Of a stretch of DNA of 61,230 nucleotides, positions 33,751 to 42,093 are shown piece by piece. Numbering within the stretch: position 1 is the first letter of the stretch; every line of letters begins with the position of its first letter. The position numbers were made by a program, and so were the translations under genes. The notes below the pieces were generated by a model. It worked only from the letters and a program-made list of their open reading frames with translations, was not told where the DNA came from and did not search any database. Source of the stretch: SVFI01 sp045535935. GTDB taxonomy: Bacteria; Bacillota; Clostridia; Lachnospirales; Lachnospiraceae. Where the stretch lies: the NCBI GenBank assembly GCA_045535935.1, contig JAZSMO010000045.1, positions 1 to 61,230 of the forward strand. Direction: 5' to 3'.

Positions 33751-36483
33751 ATGGCAACAAAAACAAAACAAACCAATATTTTTGAAAATCACATGAAATT
33801 CAAGGGAACATTCCGGCCTTACCAGCAGCGGGTGCTGGACAACAGCCGCACCTATCTGGCTGACAAAAGGCTGCATATTGTTGCGGCGCCGGGATCCGGC
33901 AAAACAACTCTCGGCATTGAGCTGATTACGCGTCTCGGCGACCCGTGTCTCATTCTGACACCGAGTATTACCATCCGGGAACAGTGGGGAGGACGGATTG
34001 CATCTTCTTTTTTAAACGAAGAGGAAGATGCAGCGCAGTGGATTTCTTCCACGATCAAAGCACCCCTTCCGATCACCACAATCACCTATCAGGCACTCCA
34101 CAGTGCCTACACCCGTCACCATGGACCGCTTCCGGAAGATGACGGAGAAGACACCGATGATCTGGTCGGCAACGAGGCACCGGATAACGATACATCCGCA
34201 AACGTCGCTGAAACAGAGGATGTGGATTATTCTGATTTCGATCTCATAAAAACAATCCGCGACGCCGGAATCCGCACGATTTGTCTGGACGAAGCACACC
34301 ATCTGCGCAGTGAGTGGTGGAAGGTCTTAGAACAGGTGATTAAGGAGCTTTCCGAGGACATCACTCTCATCTGTCTGACTGCCACACCGCCGTATGATTC
34401 TACGCCGGCGCAGTGGAAACGCTACACCGACTTGTGCGGTCCGATTGACGAAGAAATTTTCACACCGGAGCTGGTCAAAGCCGACAACCTTTGCCCGCAC
34501 CAGGATTATGTATATTTTAACTATCCGACACAGGAGGAACTTGATACCGTACATAAATTCCGCCAAAACATCAAGGATGTCTTTGACTTTTTGCGCAGTG
34601 ATACACAGCTTCTTACCATGATCCGTTCGCACAAAGGTCTTACCGCCGAAAAAGAATACAGCGAATTTTTCCTTGACCGGCCGGCTTATTTCTCTTCTAT
34701 TCTGATCTACTTAAATTCGCATAAGGTTCCGCTGTCCGGATACCTGCGCAATCTGATCGGAACCAAAGGAAAGCTTCCTGCATTGACACCGGAATGGATG
34801 GAAATTCTTCTGCAGGGCTTTTTATATGATGATACAGAGTCTTATGAAAACAGCGAGGAGCTTCGCGGAAAGCTGATGGACTACTTAAAGCAGCATCGCT
34901 GTATCGTCCGCAAAAAAGTTACCCTCGGCGAAGATGATTCCATTCGCAAAATGCTGTTATCGAGCAAAGGAAAATTAAACAGTATTATTGACATCACCAA
35001 GGCGGAGGCCGGAGCCCTCGGCACTTCTCTGCGGGAGCTGATTCTCTGTGACTATATCAAAAAAGAATACATGTCCGCCATCGGCGACCCGGACCGCACC
35101 ATTGAGGACAACGGAGTTCTTCCGATTTTCGAGCGCCTGCGCCGTGAAAACATGGAAAACATCAAGCTCGGCGTACTGTGCGGATCTGTGGTGATCATCC
35201 CGGATTCTGCCATCGGTGCTCTGGAATATCTGTTTGTGGAAAACAACACCTCCGGAAAATTCACACCGCTCGGCGATACCGGTTATCAGCAGGTAACTAT
35301 TTCCGGAAACAAGAGTCTGGTCGTCAAACTCATTACCGCACTCTTTGAGGACGGTCAGATGCAGATTATGATCGGTACCAAATCGCTCCTGGGCGAAGGT
35401 TGGGATTCTCCGAGTATCAACACATTGATTCTCGCTTCCTTTGTCGGCTCTTTCATGCTGAGCAATCAGATGCGAGGCCGCGCCATCCGCGTTTCATCCA
35501 AGGATCCGGGGAAAATCAGCAACATTTGGCACTTGGTATGCGTCGATGACCAAGGCGAATCTTCTGATTACGAAACGCTGAAACGCCGTTTTGAATCGTT
35601 CCTCGGTGTCGGCTATGATTCCGACCGGATCGAAAATGGTCTGGACCGGCTTTCCGTGATCAAAGAACCGTTTACCCAGGCTAACATTGCTGCCATGAAC
35701 GGCGAAATGCTTGCACTCGCTGCTGACCGCAGTGCCCTGAAGGAAAAATGGGACAAAGCTTTTATGACATCCGGCAAGAGCATGGCCGTCGAGGAAGTAA
35801 CAGAACTTACACCTGAAGCTTCCGCACCGGGATTTGTCCTCGGCTCCGCCGTTGCAAAACTTGTCATGTATCTTGTCCTTGTCATCGGCCTTATCCTTCT
35901 TTGGACAGCCATGAAAAAGGCCGGTCTCTCTTTCCTCGGTTTTATCGCCTTTGTCGCACTGCTGATTGTTCTTTTCAAAACTTTCGGTGTCGGAAACAAA
36001 GTGCTTATGCTCGCTTCGCCTCGGCGTCGCATGCAGGCCATCGGAAAGGCACTTTTAAAAACATTAAAACAGACCGGTTACATTACATCTACAGACACCA
36101 AGGTGCAGACCAAAGTGACCCGCAAGGGAAATACAAGCACCTGTCTCACCGGCGGAACCGCCCGCGAAAAGTCCGATTTTGCGAAAGCACTGGGCGAGCT
36201 GTTTGCAGAGATTGACAATCCGCGCTATCTGCTGTTTGCAAAGACGTTAAATCCGCTGTCGGTTTTCTCCTGCATGAGCATACCGGAATGTCTCGGCACA
36301 AAAAAAGAAAATGCCCAAATATTTCATGGGCATCTTCAAAAAGTACTCGGTAAATATGAACTTGTCTACACAAGAACACCGGAAGGCCGTAAAAAACTGC
36401 TCAAAGCACGTACACACTGTCTCACCGGACGTTCCCGCAGCCTGACCACCCGCAAAAAACAGATGCATCAGGATTATAAGTAA
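33751..36483 (+). CDS. SF2 DEAH-type helicase/translocase with two C-terminal membrane segments
   Basis: A 910-residue protein starting at the ATG at 33751, after GGGGGAA. The N-terminal half is a ResIII/SSL2-like SF2 motor: FRPYQQRVL (Q-motif region, about 21), Walker A AAPGSGKTT (about 44-52), LDEAHHL (motif II, about 177-183), TATPP (motif III, about 207), then after a long insertion GTKSLLGEGWDSPSI (about 545) and QMRGRAIR (motif VI, about 572). Two hydrophobic helices follow at about 703-722 and 727-748. A basic C-terminal domain of about 160 residues ends the protein. Membrane anchoring is unusual for this superfamily. No nuclease or methylase neighbours were found, so it is not part of an obvious restriction system. 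Its role may be nucleic-acid handling at the membrane, for example uptake or defence. This is unproven. Confidence 0.85.
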   Translation: MATKTKQTNIFENHMKFKGTFRPYQQRVLDNSRTYLADKRLHIVAAPGSGKTTLGIELITRLGDPCLILTPSITIREQWGGRIASSFLNEEEDAAQWISSTIKAPLPITTITYQALHSAYTRHHGPLPEDDGEDTDDLVGNEAPDNDTSANVAETEDVDYSDFDLIKTIRDAGIRTICLDEAHHLRSEWWKVLEQVIKELSEDITLICLTATPPYDSTPAQWKRYTDLCGPIDEEIFTPELVKADNLCPHQDYVYFNYPTQEELDTVHKFRQNIKDVFDFLRSDTQLLTMIRSHKGLTAEKEYSEFFLDRPAYFSSILIYLNSHKVPLSGYLRNLIGTKGKLPALTPEWMEILLQGFLYDDTESYENSEELRGKLMDYLKQHRCIVRKKVTLGEDDSIRKMLLSSKGKLNSIIDITKAEAGALGTSLRELILCDYIKKEYMSAIGDPDRTIEDNGVLPIFERLRRENMENIKLGVLCGSVVIIPDSAIGALEYLFVENNTSGKFTPLGDTGYQQVTISGNKSLVVKLITALFEDGQMQIMIGTKSLLGEGWDSPSINTLILASFVGSFMLSNQMRGRAIRVSSKDPGKISNIWHLVCVDDQGESSDYETLKRRFESFLGVGYDSDRIENGLDRLSVIKEPFTQANIAAMNGEMLALAADRSALKEKWDKAFMTSGKSMAVEEVTELTPEASAPGFVLGSAVAKLVMYLVLVIGLILLWTAMKKAGLSFLGFIAFVALLIVLFKTFGVGNKVLMLASPRRRMQAIGKALLKTLKQTGYITSTDTKVQTKVTRKGNTSTCLTGGTAREKSDFAKALGELFAEIDNPRYLLFAKTLNPLSVFSCMSIPECLGTKKENAQIFHGHLQKVLGKYELVYTRTPEGRKKLLKARTHCLTGRSRSLTTRKKQMHQDYK

Positions 36484-36494
36484 AAATTTACTGA

Positions 36495-37427
36495 CTATAC
36501 GAAACTGATAACCTCGTCCTTCGGAGCCTTTGTCTTCTCCACGGAGATTGCTTCAAGGACGGGGCCTTCTTTTCCGTAATCCGCAAAATATTCGATATTC
36601 ACTTTTGCCTTTACTTTAATCCATTCTTTTGCCTTCAAATCCGTCGGACCTGCATATTTACATGCATATCCCAAAAACGCCATGTCATCGGCACAGCATG
36701 TCATCGCCATTCTTCCCGGTACAAAGTAACCCTTCGGAAACTTTTCCGGAATCAGAACCATAGCAAGGAATTCCACGGTCTTACCGCGGTAACGCTCCAT
36801 ATTATCCAGCACATCCAGATACCAGATTCCGTATCCCATATCGTCCAGCGAAATCACGTCTGCATTCACATCGTATGGAAGATCTTCCTCCAGTGTCGCA
36901 TTGACCTCTCCGTTTTTGTCCTCGAAGATAATTTCTGCCTTTTGATTAATCGCCTTGATGTTGCGCTTGTAAGACGGAAGATCCGCAAGAACATCGTCAC
37001 AGCGGTTCACAATGATCAGCTCCGACTTGCGCAGCATATCGGCAAGAAGGGACTTCATATTGGTAAAATAGGTGGAGAACGTAGAGCCGTCCACACAGGT
37101 AATCTGCTGTTCAATTTTCCAATGCCACGGAAGCTTCATGCTTTTTGCGCCCCACATACCGTTGTACTCCACAATAATACGGGCCGGACGGTGTTTTTTC
37201 TCAAGCGCAATCAGCTTCTGTGAAGTGAAATCCTCTTCCTCATCCACCACCTCCATGATGGTGTTGCTGTGTTTGAGAATCGAATCATCATACTCGACCT
37301 CTCCCTCTTCGCATACAATCAAAAGCGTCTTTGCCTTCGACTGAAAATATGGCTGTGACAGCGTATACTGTATAAACTCGGTCTTCCCGCTGTCCAGAAA
37401 ACCATTGATCATATAAACAGGAATCAT
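36495..37427 (-). CDS. CobW/COG0523-like P-loop GTPase, second of a pair
   Basis: A 310-residue G3E-family protein. Walker A is INGFLDSGKTEF (about 7-18), with a Walker B-like region IIVEYNGMW (about 84-92) and a guanine-specificity-like NRCDD (about 141-145). The CxCC metal motif of COG0523 is absent: the matching region reads VCEEGEVEYDD. The C-terminal half (about 210-310) is a CobW_C-like domain with FLAMVLIPEKFPKGYFVPGRMAM. It follows the His-rich COG0523 gene by 26 nt. The pair may form a metal insertion system in which this protein acts as the partner or acceptor-specific factor (inference). Confidence 0.82.
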   Translation of the reverse strand: MIPVYMINGFLDSGKTEFIQYTLSQPYFQSKAKTLLIVCEEGEVEYDDSILKHSNTIMEVVDEEEDFTSQKLIALEKKHRPARIIVEYNGMWGAKSMKLPWHWKIEQQITCVDGSTFSTYFTNMKSLLADMLRKSELIIVNRCDDVLADLPSYKRNIKAINQKAEIIFEDKNGEVNATLEEDLPYDVNADVISLDDMGYGIWYLDVLDNMERYRGKTVEFLAMVLIPEKFPKGYFVPGRMAMTCCADDMAFLGYACKYAGPTDLKAKEWIKVKAKVNIEYFADYGKEGPVLEAISVEKTKAPKDEVISFV

Positions 37428-37453
37428 ACCATTACCTCTCCGTTATCCGCAGC

Positions 37454-38548
37454 TTACTTCTGTCCGAACAACTGCTTCAGATTATCTTCCTTCAATTCCG
37501 AACCGATGACGCAGACTTTACCCGTATACTCAGCGCCGCCGCTTCGAACCTCGCTCTCACCCGGCACATAGTCAAAATGAATAAATCCGCCATTCTGATC
37601 TGCCACCATACCTTTGGCGCGAAGTACAAATCCGTAAGTATCTTTATCTTCCAGCATCTCGAGAATCTCGGTAATCTGCTCCTTCGCAAATTTATCCGGT
37701 GTCTCATATCCCCAGCTTGTAAACACTTCATCCGCATGATGATGTCCGTGATGGTCATGATCATGACATCCGCAGTTACAGTGTTCGCCGTGTTCATGTT
37801 CGTGATCATGATGGTGTTCATGGTCATGATGATGCTCGTGATCATGATGGCAATGCTCATGGTCGTGATGATGCTCATGATCGTGACATCCACAGGTGCA
37901 GTGCTCATCATGCTCTGCCATCACTTCAGCCATCAGTTCTGCCTCCAGATCTTTGGCATTTTCCATCGCCTCGAGAATCTTGACACCTTCCAACTCCTCC
38001 CATGGCGTCGTGATAATCGCTGCTTTCTCATTATGCTCACGAATCAGTTCGATACACTGATTGATTTTTTCTTCTTTCATCTCGCCGGTACGGCTTAAGA
38101 TAATTGTGCCCGCATGCTCAATCTGATTGGCAAAGAACTCTCCGAAATTTTTCAGATATACTTTGCACTTCTTGGCATCAACAACCGCAACTGCGCTGCC
38201 GAGCTGCACATCTGCGCTCTCTGTGGCCTCTTCCACTGCCTTCATAACGTCGGAAAGCTTTCCGACGCCGGACGGTTCAATCAGAATACGGTCCGGTGTA
38301 TATTTGTCAAGCACTTCCTTTAACGATGTACCGAAATCACCAACCAGTGAGCAGCAGATACATCCGGAATTCATCTCTTTGATCTCAATACCGGCTTCCT
38401 TCAGAAAACCGCCGTCAATACCGATTTCGCCAAACTCATTTTCAATGAGAACCACCTGCTCTCCTGCCAGTGCTTCCTTTAATAACTTTTTGATCAGTGT
38501 CGTTTTACCGGCTCCCAAAAAACCGGATACAATATCAATCTTTGTCAT
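37454..38548 (-). CDS. COG0523/CobW metallochaperone GTPase with a long His-rich segment
   Basis: A 364-residue G3E GTPase. Signatures are VSGFLGAGKTTLIKKL (Walker A, about 8-23), NEFGEIGIDG, the metal-binding CICC motif (about 63-66) and IEPSGVGKL (Walker B region). Residues about 210-272 form a spectacular metal-binding insert of repeated HDHEHHHDHEH units, bracketed by two CTCGCHDH/CNCGCHDH motifs. The CobW_C domain follows (about 280-360). Family members deliver zinc, cobalt or nickel using GTP hydrolysis; the metal here is not shown by the sequence. No Zur-type operator was recognised upstream. In codon terms the His-rich DNA is a short-period repeat and may vary in length between strains. 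Confidence 0.93.
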   Translation of the reverse strand: MTKIDIVSGFLGAGKTTLIKKLLKEALAGEQVVLIENEFGEIGIDGGFLKEAGIEIKEMNSGCICCSLVGDFGTSLKEVLDKYTPDRILIEPSGVGKLSDVMKAVEEATESADVQLGSAVAVVDAKKCKVYLKNFGEFFANQIEHAGTIILSRTGEMKEEKINQCIELIREHNEKAAIITTPWEELEGVKILEAMENAKDLEAELMAEVMAEHDEHCTCGCHDHEHHHDHEHCHHDHEHHHDHEHHHDHEHEHGEHCNCGCHDHDHHGHHHADEVFTSWGYETPDKFAKEQITEILEMLEDKDTYGFVLRAKGMVADQNGGFIHFDYVPGESEVRSGGAEYTGKVCVIGSELKEDNLKQLFGQK

Positions 38549-38593
38549 TTCTATCGCCTCTTTCTTTTTCCTAAAAATAGTATAACACCTTTG

Positions 38594-39862
38594 TCAATCC
38601 TCTTTTATAAACGGGGCCAGACGTCCGAGATCGGCCTCGCCGCATTCCGCCGTCACATGAATACCGTCCGCCTCATAGCTGCTCTCCATCACATTGGCGT
38701 GTTCTTTCAGATAGGAGAACAAATCACCTCTCTCATAAGGAAGAAGCAGTCTGCACTCTCTGTGTCCGCTGTACACACGCTTTAGAATTTCGTCAATCAG
38801 CTCATCCATTCCGATCCGTTGCTTTGCCGACATATAAATCGCCTGCTCCGTAATCTTCGGAATCGCTATCCTGTCTTCTCCCGCAAGAAGATCCGCCTTG
38901 TTAAACACGTAAAACACCGGTACATCCGCCGCTCCGATTTCCTTCAAGGTTTCTTTCGTCACTTCCATCTGCTCTTTGTAATGGGGATCCGAAAAGTCCA
39001 CCACATGCAGAATCAAATGGGCAGAAACAGCTTCCGAGAGTGTTGAGCGGAATGCCTTCACCAGTCCGTGAGGAAGTTTATCGATAAATCCGACCGTATC
39101 CGACAATAATATTGTCTTATTTTCTTTCGGCGTGATATTGCGAACCGATGTGTCCAGTGTCGCAAACAGCATATCCTGCTCAAGTACTTTTTTCTCCTCG
39201 TCGCCGATATAGCGTTCCACCATGGCATTCATGATGGTCGATTTCCCTGCATTGGTATATCCCACAAGCGCTACACGCGGAATCGCTGACTTCTCCCTCT
39301 TTTTTTGCTGGGTGATGCGCTCAGTCTCGACCTGTGCCAATTCTTTTCTAAGCTCCGTCAAACGATTCTCTATCTTTCGCCGGTCAAGCTCCAGTTTCTT
39401 TTCGCCGGCTCCTTTATTGCTCATGGCACCGCTTCCGCCGCCTTGTCTGGAAAGTGCTTCATGAAGGCCGACAAGCCTCGGAAGCATATATTGAAGCCTT
39501 GCCACCTCCACCTGCAGCATCGCCTCCCGCGACTTGGCACGCGATGCAAAAATCTCCAGGATCAGCGTCGTGCGATCCATAACCGCAATGCCTGTCTCAT
39601 CCTTGATATTACGAATCTGAGACGGTGTCAGGCTGTCATTAAAAAGAAGCATGTCCGCCTTTGTCCACGCTGCCTCTTCTTTGATTTCTTCTATTTTTCC
39701 GGTGCCGACATACAACCCCTTATTCACATAAGGCATATTCTGGGTGATGCTTCCGACCACTTCCATCTCGCAAGCCTCTGCAAGCAGCGCCAGCTCCTCC
39801 ATGGAATGCTCAAAATTATCATCCGCCCCTGTATTGACACCGACCAGTAAAACTTTGTCCAT
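38594..39862 (-). CDS. hflX: GTPase HflX
   Basis: A 422-residue ribosome-associated GTPase that splits or rescues stalled 70S ribosomes. The ATG at 39862 has GGAG 6 nt upstream; another ATG four codons earlier lacks one. The N-terminal HflX domain (1-190) shows GTGKIEEIKE and the coiled linker rich in Arg/Glu with SRQGGGSG. The G domain (about 200-360) shows VALVGYTNAGKST, LFATLDTSVR, LSDTVGFIDKLPHGLVKAF and NKADLL. It has its own promoter. Confidence 0.95.
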   Translation of the reverse strand: MDKVLLVGVNTGADDNFEHSMEELALLAEACEMEVVGSITQNMPYVNKGLYVGTGKIEEIKEEAAWTKADMLLFNDSLTPSQIRNIKDETGIAVMDRTTLILEIFASRAKSREAMLQVEVARLQYMLPRLVGLHEALSRQGGGSGAMSNKGAGEKKLELDRRKIENRLTELRKELAQVETERITQQKKREKSAIPRVALVGYTNAGKSTIMNAMVERYIGDEEKKVLEQDMLFATLDTSVRNITPKENKTILLSDTVGFIDKLPHGLVKAFRSTLSEAVSAHLILHVVDFSDPHYKEQMEVTKETLKEIGAADVPVFYVFNKADLLAGEDRIAIPKITEQAIYMSAKQRIGMDELIDEILKRVYSGHRECRLLLPYERGDLFSYLKEHANVMESSYEADGIHVTAECGEADLGRLAPFIKED

Positions 39863-39892
39863 AAATTTCTCCATTCTTTTCCACTAAAGGTT

Positions 39893-39921
39893 AGTATAAA
39901 CAATTCCGACTCTGAAAACAA
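39893..39921 (-). promoter_or_regulatory. Promoter of hflX
   Basis: On the minus strand TTGTTT (39921-39916), 17 nt, then TATACT (39898-39893), about 30 nt before the start codon. Confidence 0.6.
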
Positions 39922-39933
39922 TGAAATTTCCGT

Positions 39934-39974
39934 AAAAAAATCCCCATCTTTTCGACAATCCGAAAAGATGGGGA
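39934..39974 (-). terminator. Terminator of the aldolase gene
   Basis: TCCCCATCTTTTCG (39941-39954) pairs exactly with CGAAAAGATGGGGA (39961-39974); on the minus strand seven T follow the stem. Confidence 0.92.
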
Positions 39975-39981
39975 ATCATTT

Positions 39982-40956
39982 CTATGAACGATCCAAAAGC
40001 TCTGTATAAAATTCTGTGTAATCCGTTCTGCCTTCCTTCACACAGTCAATTGCTGCCGAAGGATGAAGATTCAAACGTCCTGTCAGGAAGTATGGGATGT
40101 CATATCCCCAAACCATACCTTCCGCTTTTAACTTAGTAACCTGATCTTCGATAAACTTCAGTGCCGGGTACATGTTATACTTCGGATTTTTCAAGAAACC
40201 AAGCAGCAGCTCCATGGCACAGTTTCCTGCTCCTCTTCCGAGACAACTCATCGTCGCATCCAAAAGACTCACGCCTCTCGCTGCAGCTTCGATGGTATTT
40301 GCAAATGCAAGCTGTTGGTTGTCATGGGCATGGATACCCACATACTTATCTGCCGATTCTGCAACCGCAACATACTTATCTGCAAGTGAGCGAATCTGTT
40401 CCGGGTAAAGTGAGCCGTAGCTATCCACCAAGTAAATACCATCCACCGGGCTCTTTGCAAGCATGTCGAGTGCCATGTCAAGGTCTGATTCCTGCGCATT
40501 GGAAATCGCCATAATATTACAGGTCACTTCATATCCTTTTGCCTTAGCGTCTTCAATCATGTGGAGTGCAGCCGGCATTGTATGAATGTAGGTAGCCACA
40601 CGAATCATATCGATTACACTGAGATCGCTGTCCACGATGTCCTTCTTGTAATCGCAGCGTCCCACATCCGCCATAACTGCAATCTTGAGGTCTGAGTTGT
40701 TATCTCCGACAATCCCTCTGATATCCGCCTCATCACAGAATTTCCATTTGCCGAAGCGGTTAACATCAAACATTTCCTTGGAAGCCTTATATCCAAATTC
40801 CATATAGTCAACACCGGACTTTACATTTGCCCGATAGAGATCATTTACAAATTCATCTGAAAAATTAAAGTTGTTTACAAGTCCACCGTCACGGATCGTC
40901 GCATCCAGAATCTTAATATCTGAACGGACGGTCATCAAATTACCTTTTTGTGCCAT
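39982..40956 (-). CDS. DRE-TIM (HMGL-like) aldolase-domain protein
   Basis: A 324-residue TIM-barrel protein of the HMG-CoA lyase/4-hydroxy-2-oxovalerate aldolase superfamily, started at the ATG at 40956 after GGAAGGA. The metal-binding signature reads LDATIRDGGLVNNF (near 17-30), a variant of DxTLRDG. Other conserved points are YMEFGYKAS, VDSYGSLYPEQI (about 179-190), GIHAHDNQQLAFAN (about 211-224) and CLGRGAGNCAME. Related proteins make or cleave 2-oxo acids, sometimes for surface polysaccharide sugars. The substrate is unknown. The gene stands alone with a strong promoter and two tandem palindromes, so it is likely under specific repression. Confidence 0.85.
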   Translation of the reverse strand: MAQKGNLMTVRSDIKILDATIRDGGLVNNFNFSDEFVNDLYRANVKSGVDYMEFGYKASKEMFDVNRFGKWKFCDEADIRGIVGDNNSDLKIAVMADVGRCDYKKDIVDSDLSVIDMIRVATYIHTMPAALHMIEDAKAKGYEVTCNIMAISNAQESDLDMALDMLAKSPVDGIYLVDSYGSLYPEQIRSLADKYVAVAESADKYVGIHAHDNQQLAFANTIEAAARGVSLLDATMSCLGRGAGNCAMELLLGFLKNPKYNMYPALKFIEDQVTKLKAEGMVWGYDIPYFLTGRLNLHPSAAIDCVKEGRTDYTEFYTELLDRS

Positions 40957-40998
40957 GACTGTTCCTTCCTTTCCCGGCGCCTTTTGCCTTTGCTTTAT

Positions 40999-41026
40999 CG
41001 CTTTAAAGTGTAACGCTTTAAAGCGT
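40999..41026. promoter_or_regulatory. Tandem palindromic operators before the aldolase gene
   Basis: CGCTTTAAAGTG (40999-41010) and the perfect palindrome ACGCTTTAAAGCGT (41013-41026) share the core GCTTTAAAG and have centres 15 bp apart. They lie immediately downstream of the promoter, over and just after the expected transcript start. This fits cooperative repressor binding. Confidence 0.68.
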
Positions 41027-41032
41027 ATGTGT

Positions 41033-41061
41033 ATCATAGCATATGTCTCTGAGGAATGCAA
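41033..41061 (-). promoter_or_regulatory. Promoter of the aldolase gene
   Basis: On the minus strand TTGCAT (41061-41056), 17 nt, then TATGAT (41038-41033). Confidence 0.75.
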
Positions 41062-41085
41062 GCATTTTTTATCAAAATTTATTTT

Positions 41086-42066
41086 CTATAAATCTGCATA
41101 CTTTTCCAACATAAACGAATCAAAAATTTCAACCCCGTGAACATTCAGGTGATCCGCATCCCCAAAACAATCATTCGGATAACAGTAAAAGTCGGGATAC
41201 ATGCGTACATCCGGATTTTTCACCGCCAAATCGTACATATATGCGCGATAATGGTCCTTAAAATCTCTTGTCAGAATCCCATAGGATGTCTCATTCATCG
41301 GAGTCTGCTCCAGCACTACGGTAATCCCCTGCGCCTTGCACAGATCAATGGTCTCCTGTAAATACCATGTAATAATATCTGATGCAACAAAATCAGTGAC
41401 CTTGGCCTCTCCGTTAATATCACCGGATTGCGTTGCCGTACCGTAAAAGCTATGCCCTTTAAACTCTTCCATTAGGGTATACTTTTCTTTCGTCTTTTTA
41501 TATCGCATGACAAATGCCGACTTTTTCAGCGCCGTCGCATATTTATTCGGCATATAGAAGCGATACATCCAATATTCCCGTTTATAATTATCAATCAAAA
41601 TATTGTCCGTATCCTCAAACTGTTTTGCCATCGCTGTAAGATGTTCAAAATCCTCTCCGGACAATGTATGAAAATATATACTTCTTGTCCAAAGCGTATC
41701 CACATCCATATAATGCATCGGTGCATAAGCCATAATCACTGTATCCGGCTTCTTATGATGTGCAAGATACTTTTTCAAACTATAGTATCCCTCGATCGGC
41801 GTCGCCCCTCCCAATGCAACATTGTAGCTTCCTTCCCAAAGCTGCGCCGGATCAAATCCTGCCTTCGTTCTGGAATCACCCAAAATAAGAATCTGCGCAT
41901 CACTGCTTTGCGAATCTGTCACATAGTCATCCTGCTGCTTATACATCGCATACTCATCATCCATGTAGTACATAGGAAAAAACTTACAATATAACGGAAG
42001 CAGAACAAAAAACGGAAGAATTAAAGCGACAAGCTTTATAATGATTTCACGAATATCTCTCCACAT
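41086..42066 (-). CDS. Membrane-anchored SGNH-type esterase partner of an MBOAT acyltransferase
   Basis: A 326-residue protein with one N-terminal membrane helix (about 10-30) and a domain outside the membrane. LILGDSRTKAGFDP (about 59-72) gives the Ser block, VALGGATPIEGYYSL the glycine block, and GDADHLNVHG (about 305-314) the C-terminal Asp-x-x-His pair. AlgJ/AlgX- and DltD-like proteins with this plan finish the transfer of acyl groups passed across the membrane by an MBOAT protein. The MBOAT gene is 27 nt upstream. The acceptor polymer (wall polysaccharide or teichoic acid) is unknown. Confidence 0.82.
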   Translation of the reverse strand: MWRDIREIIIKLVALILPFFVLLPLYCKFFPMYYMDDEYAMYKQQDDYVTDSQSSDAQILILGDSRTKAGFDPAQLWEGSYNVALGGATPIEGYYSLKKYLAHHKKPDTVIMAYAPMHYMDVDTLWTRSIYFHTLSGEDFEHLTAMAKQFEDTDNILIDNYKREYWMYRFYMPNKYATALKKSAFVMRYKKTKEKYTLMEEFKGHSFYGTATQSGDINGEAKVTDFVASDIITWYLQETIDLCKAQGITVVLEQTPMNETSYGILTRDFKDHYRAYMYDLAVKNPDVRMYPDFYCYPNDCFGDADHLNVHGVEIFDSFMLEKYADL

Positions 42067-42093
42067 AATCTTCCCTCATCTTTTGTATCACAG

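Noticed and set aside
33751..36483. Restriction-modification or type III restriction subunit assignment for the SF2 helicase
   Set aside because: No endonuclease motif, methylase or specificity gene is adjacent, and the membrane helices do not fit.
37492..38098. His/Met-rich open frames on both strands over the COG0523 gene
   Set aside because: They are frame shadows of the HDHE-coding repeat; only the frame with the P-loop and CICC is a gene.
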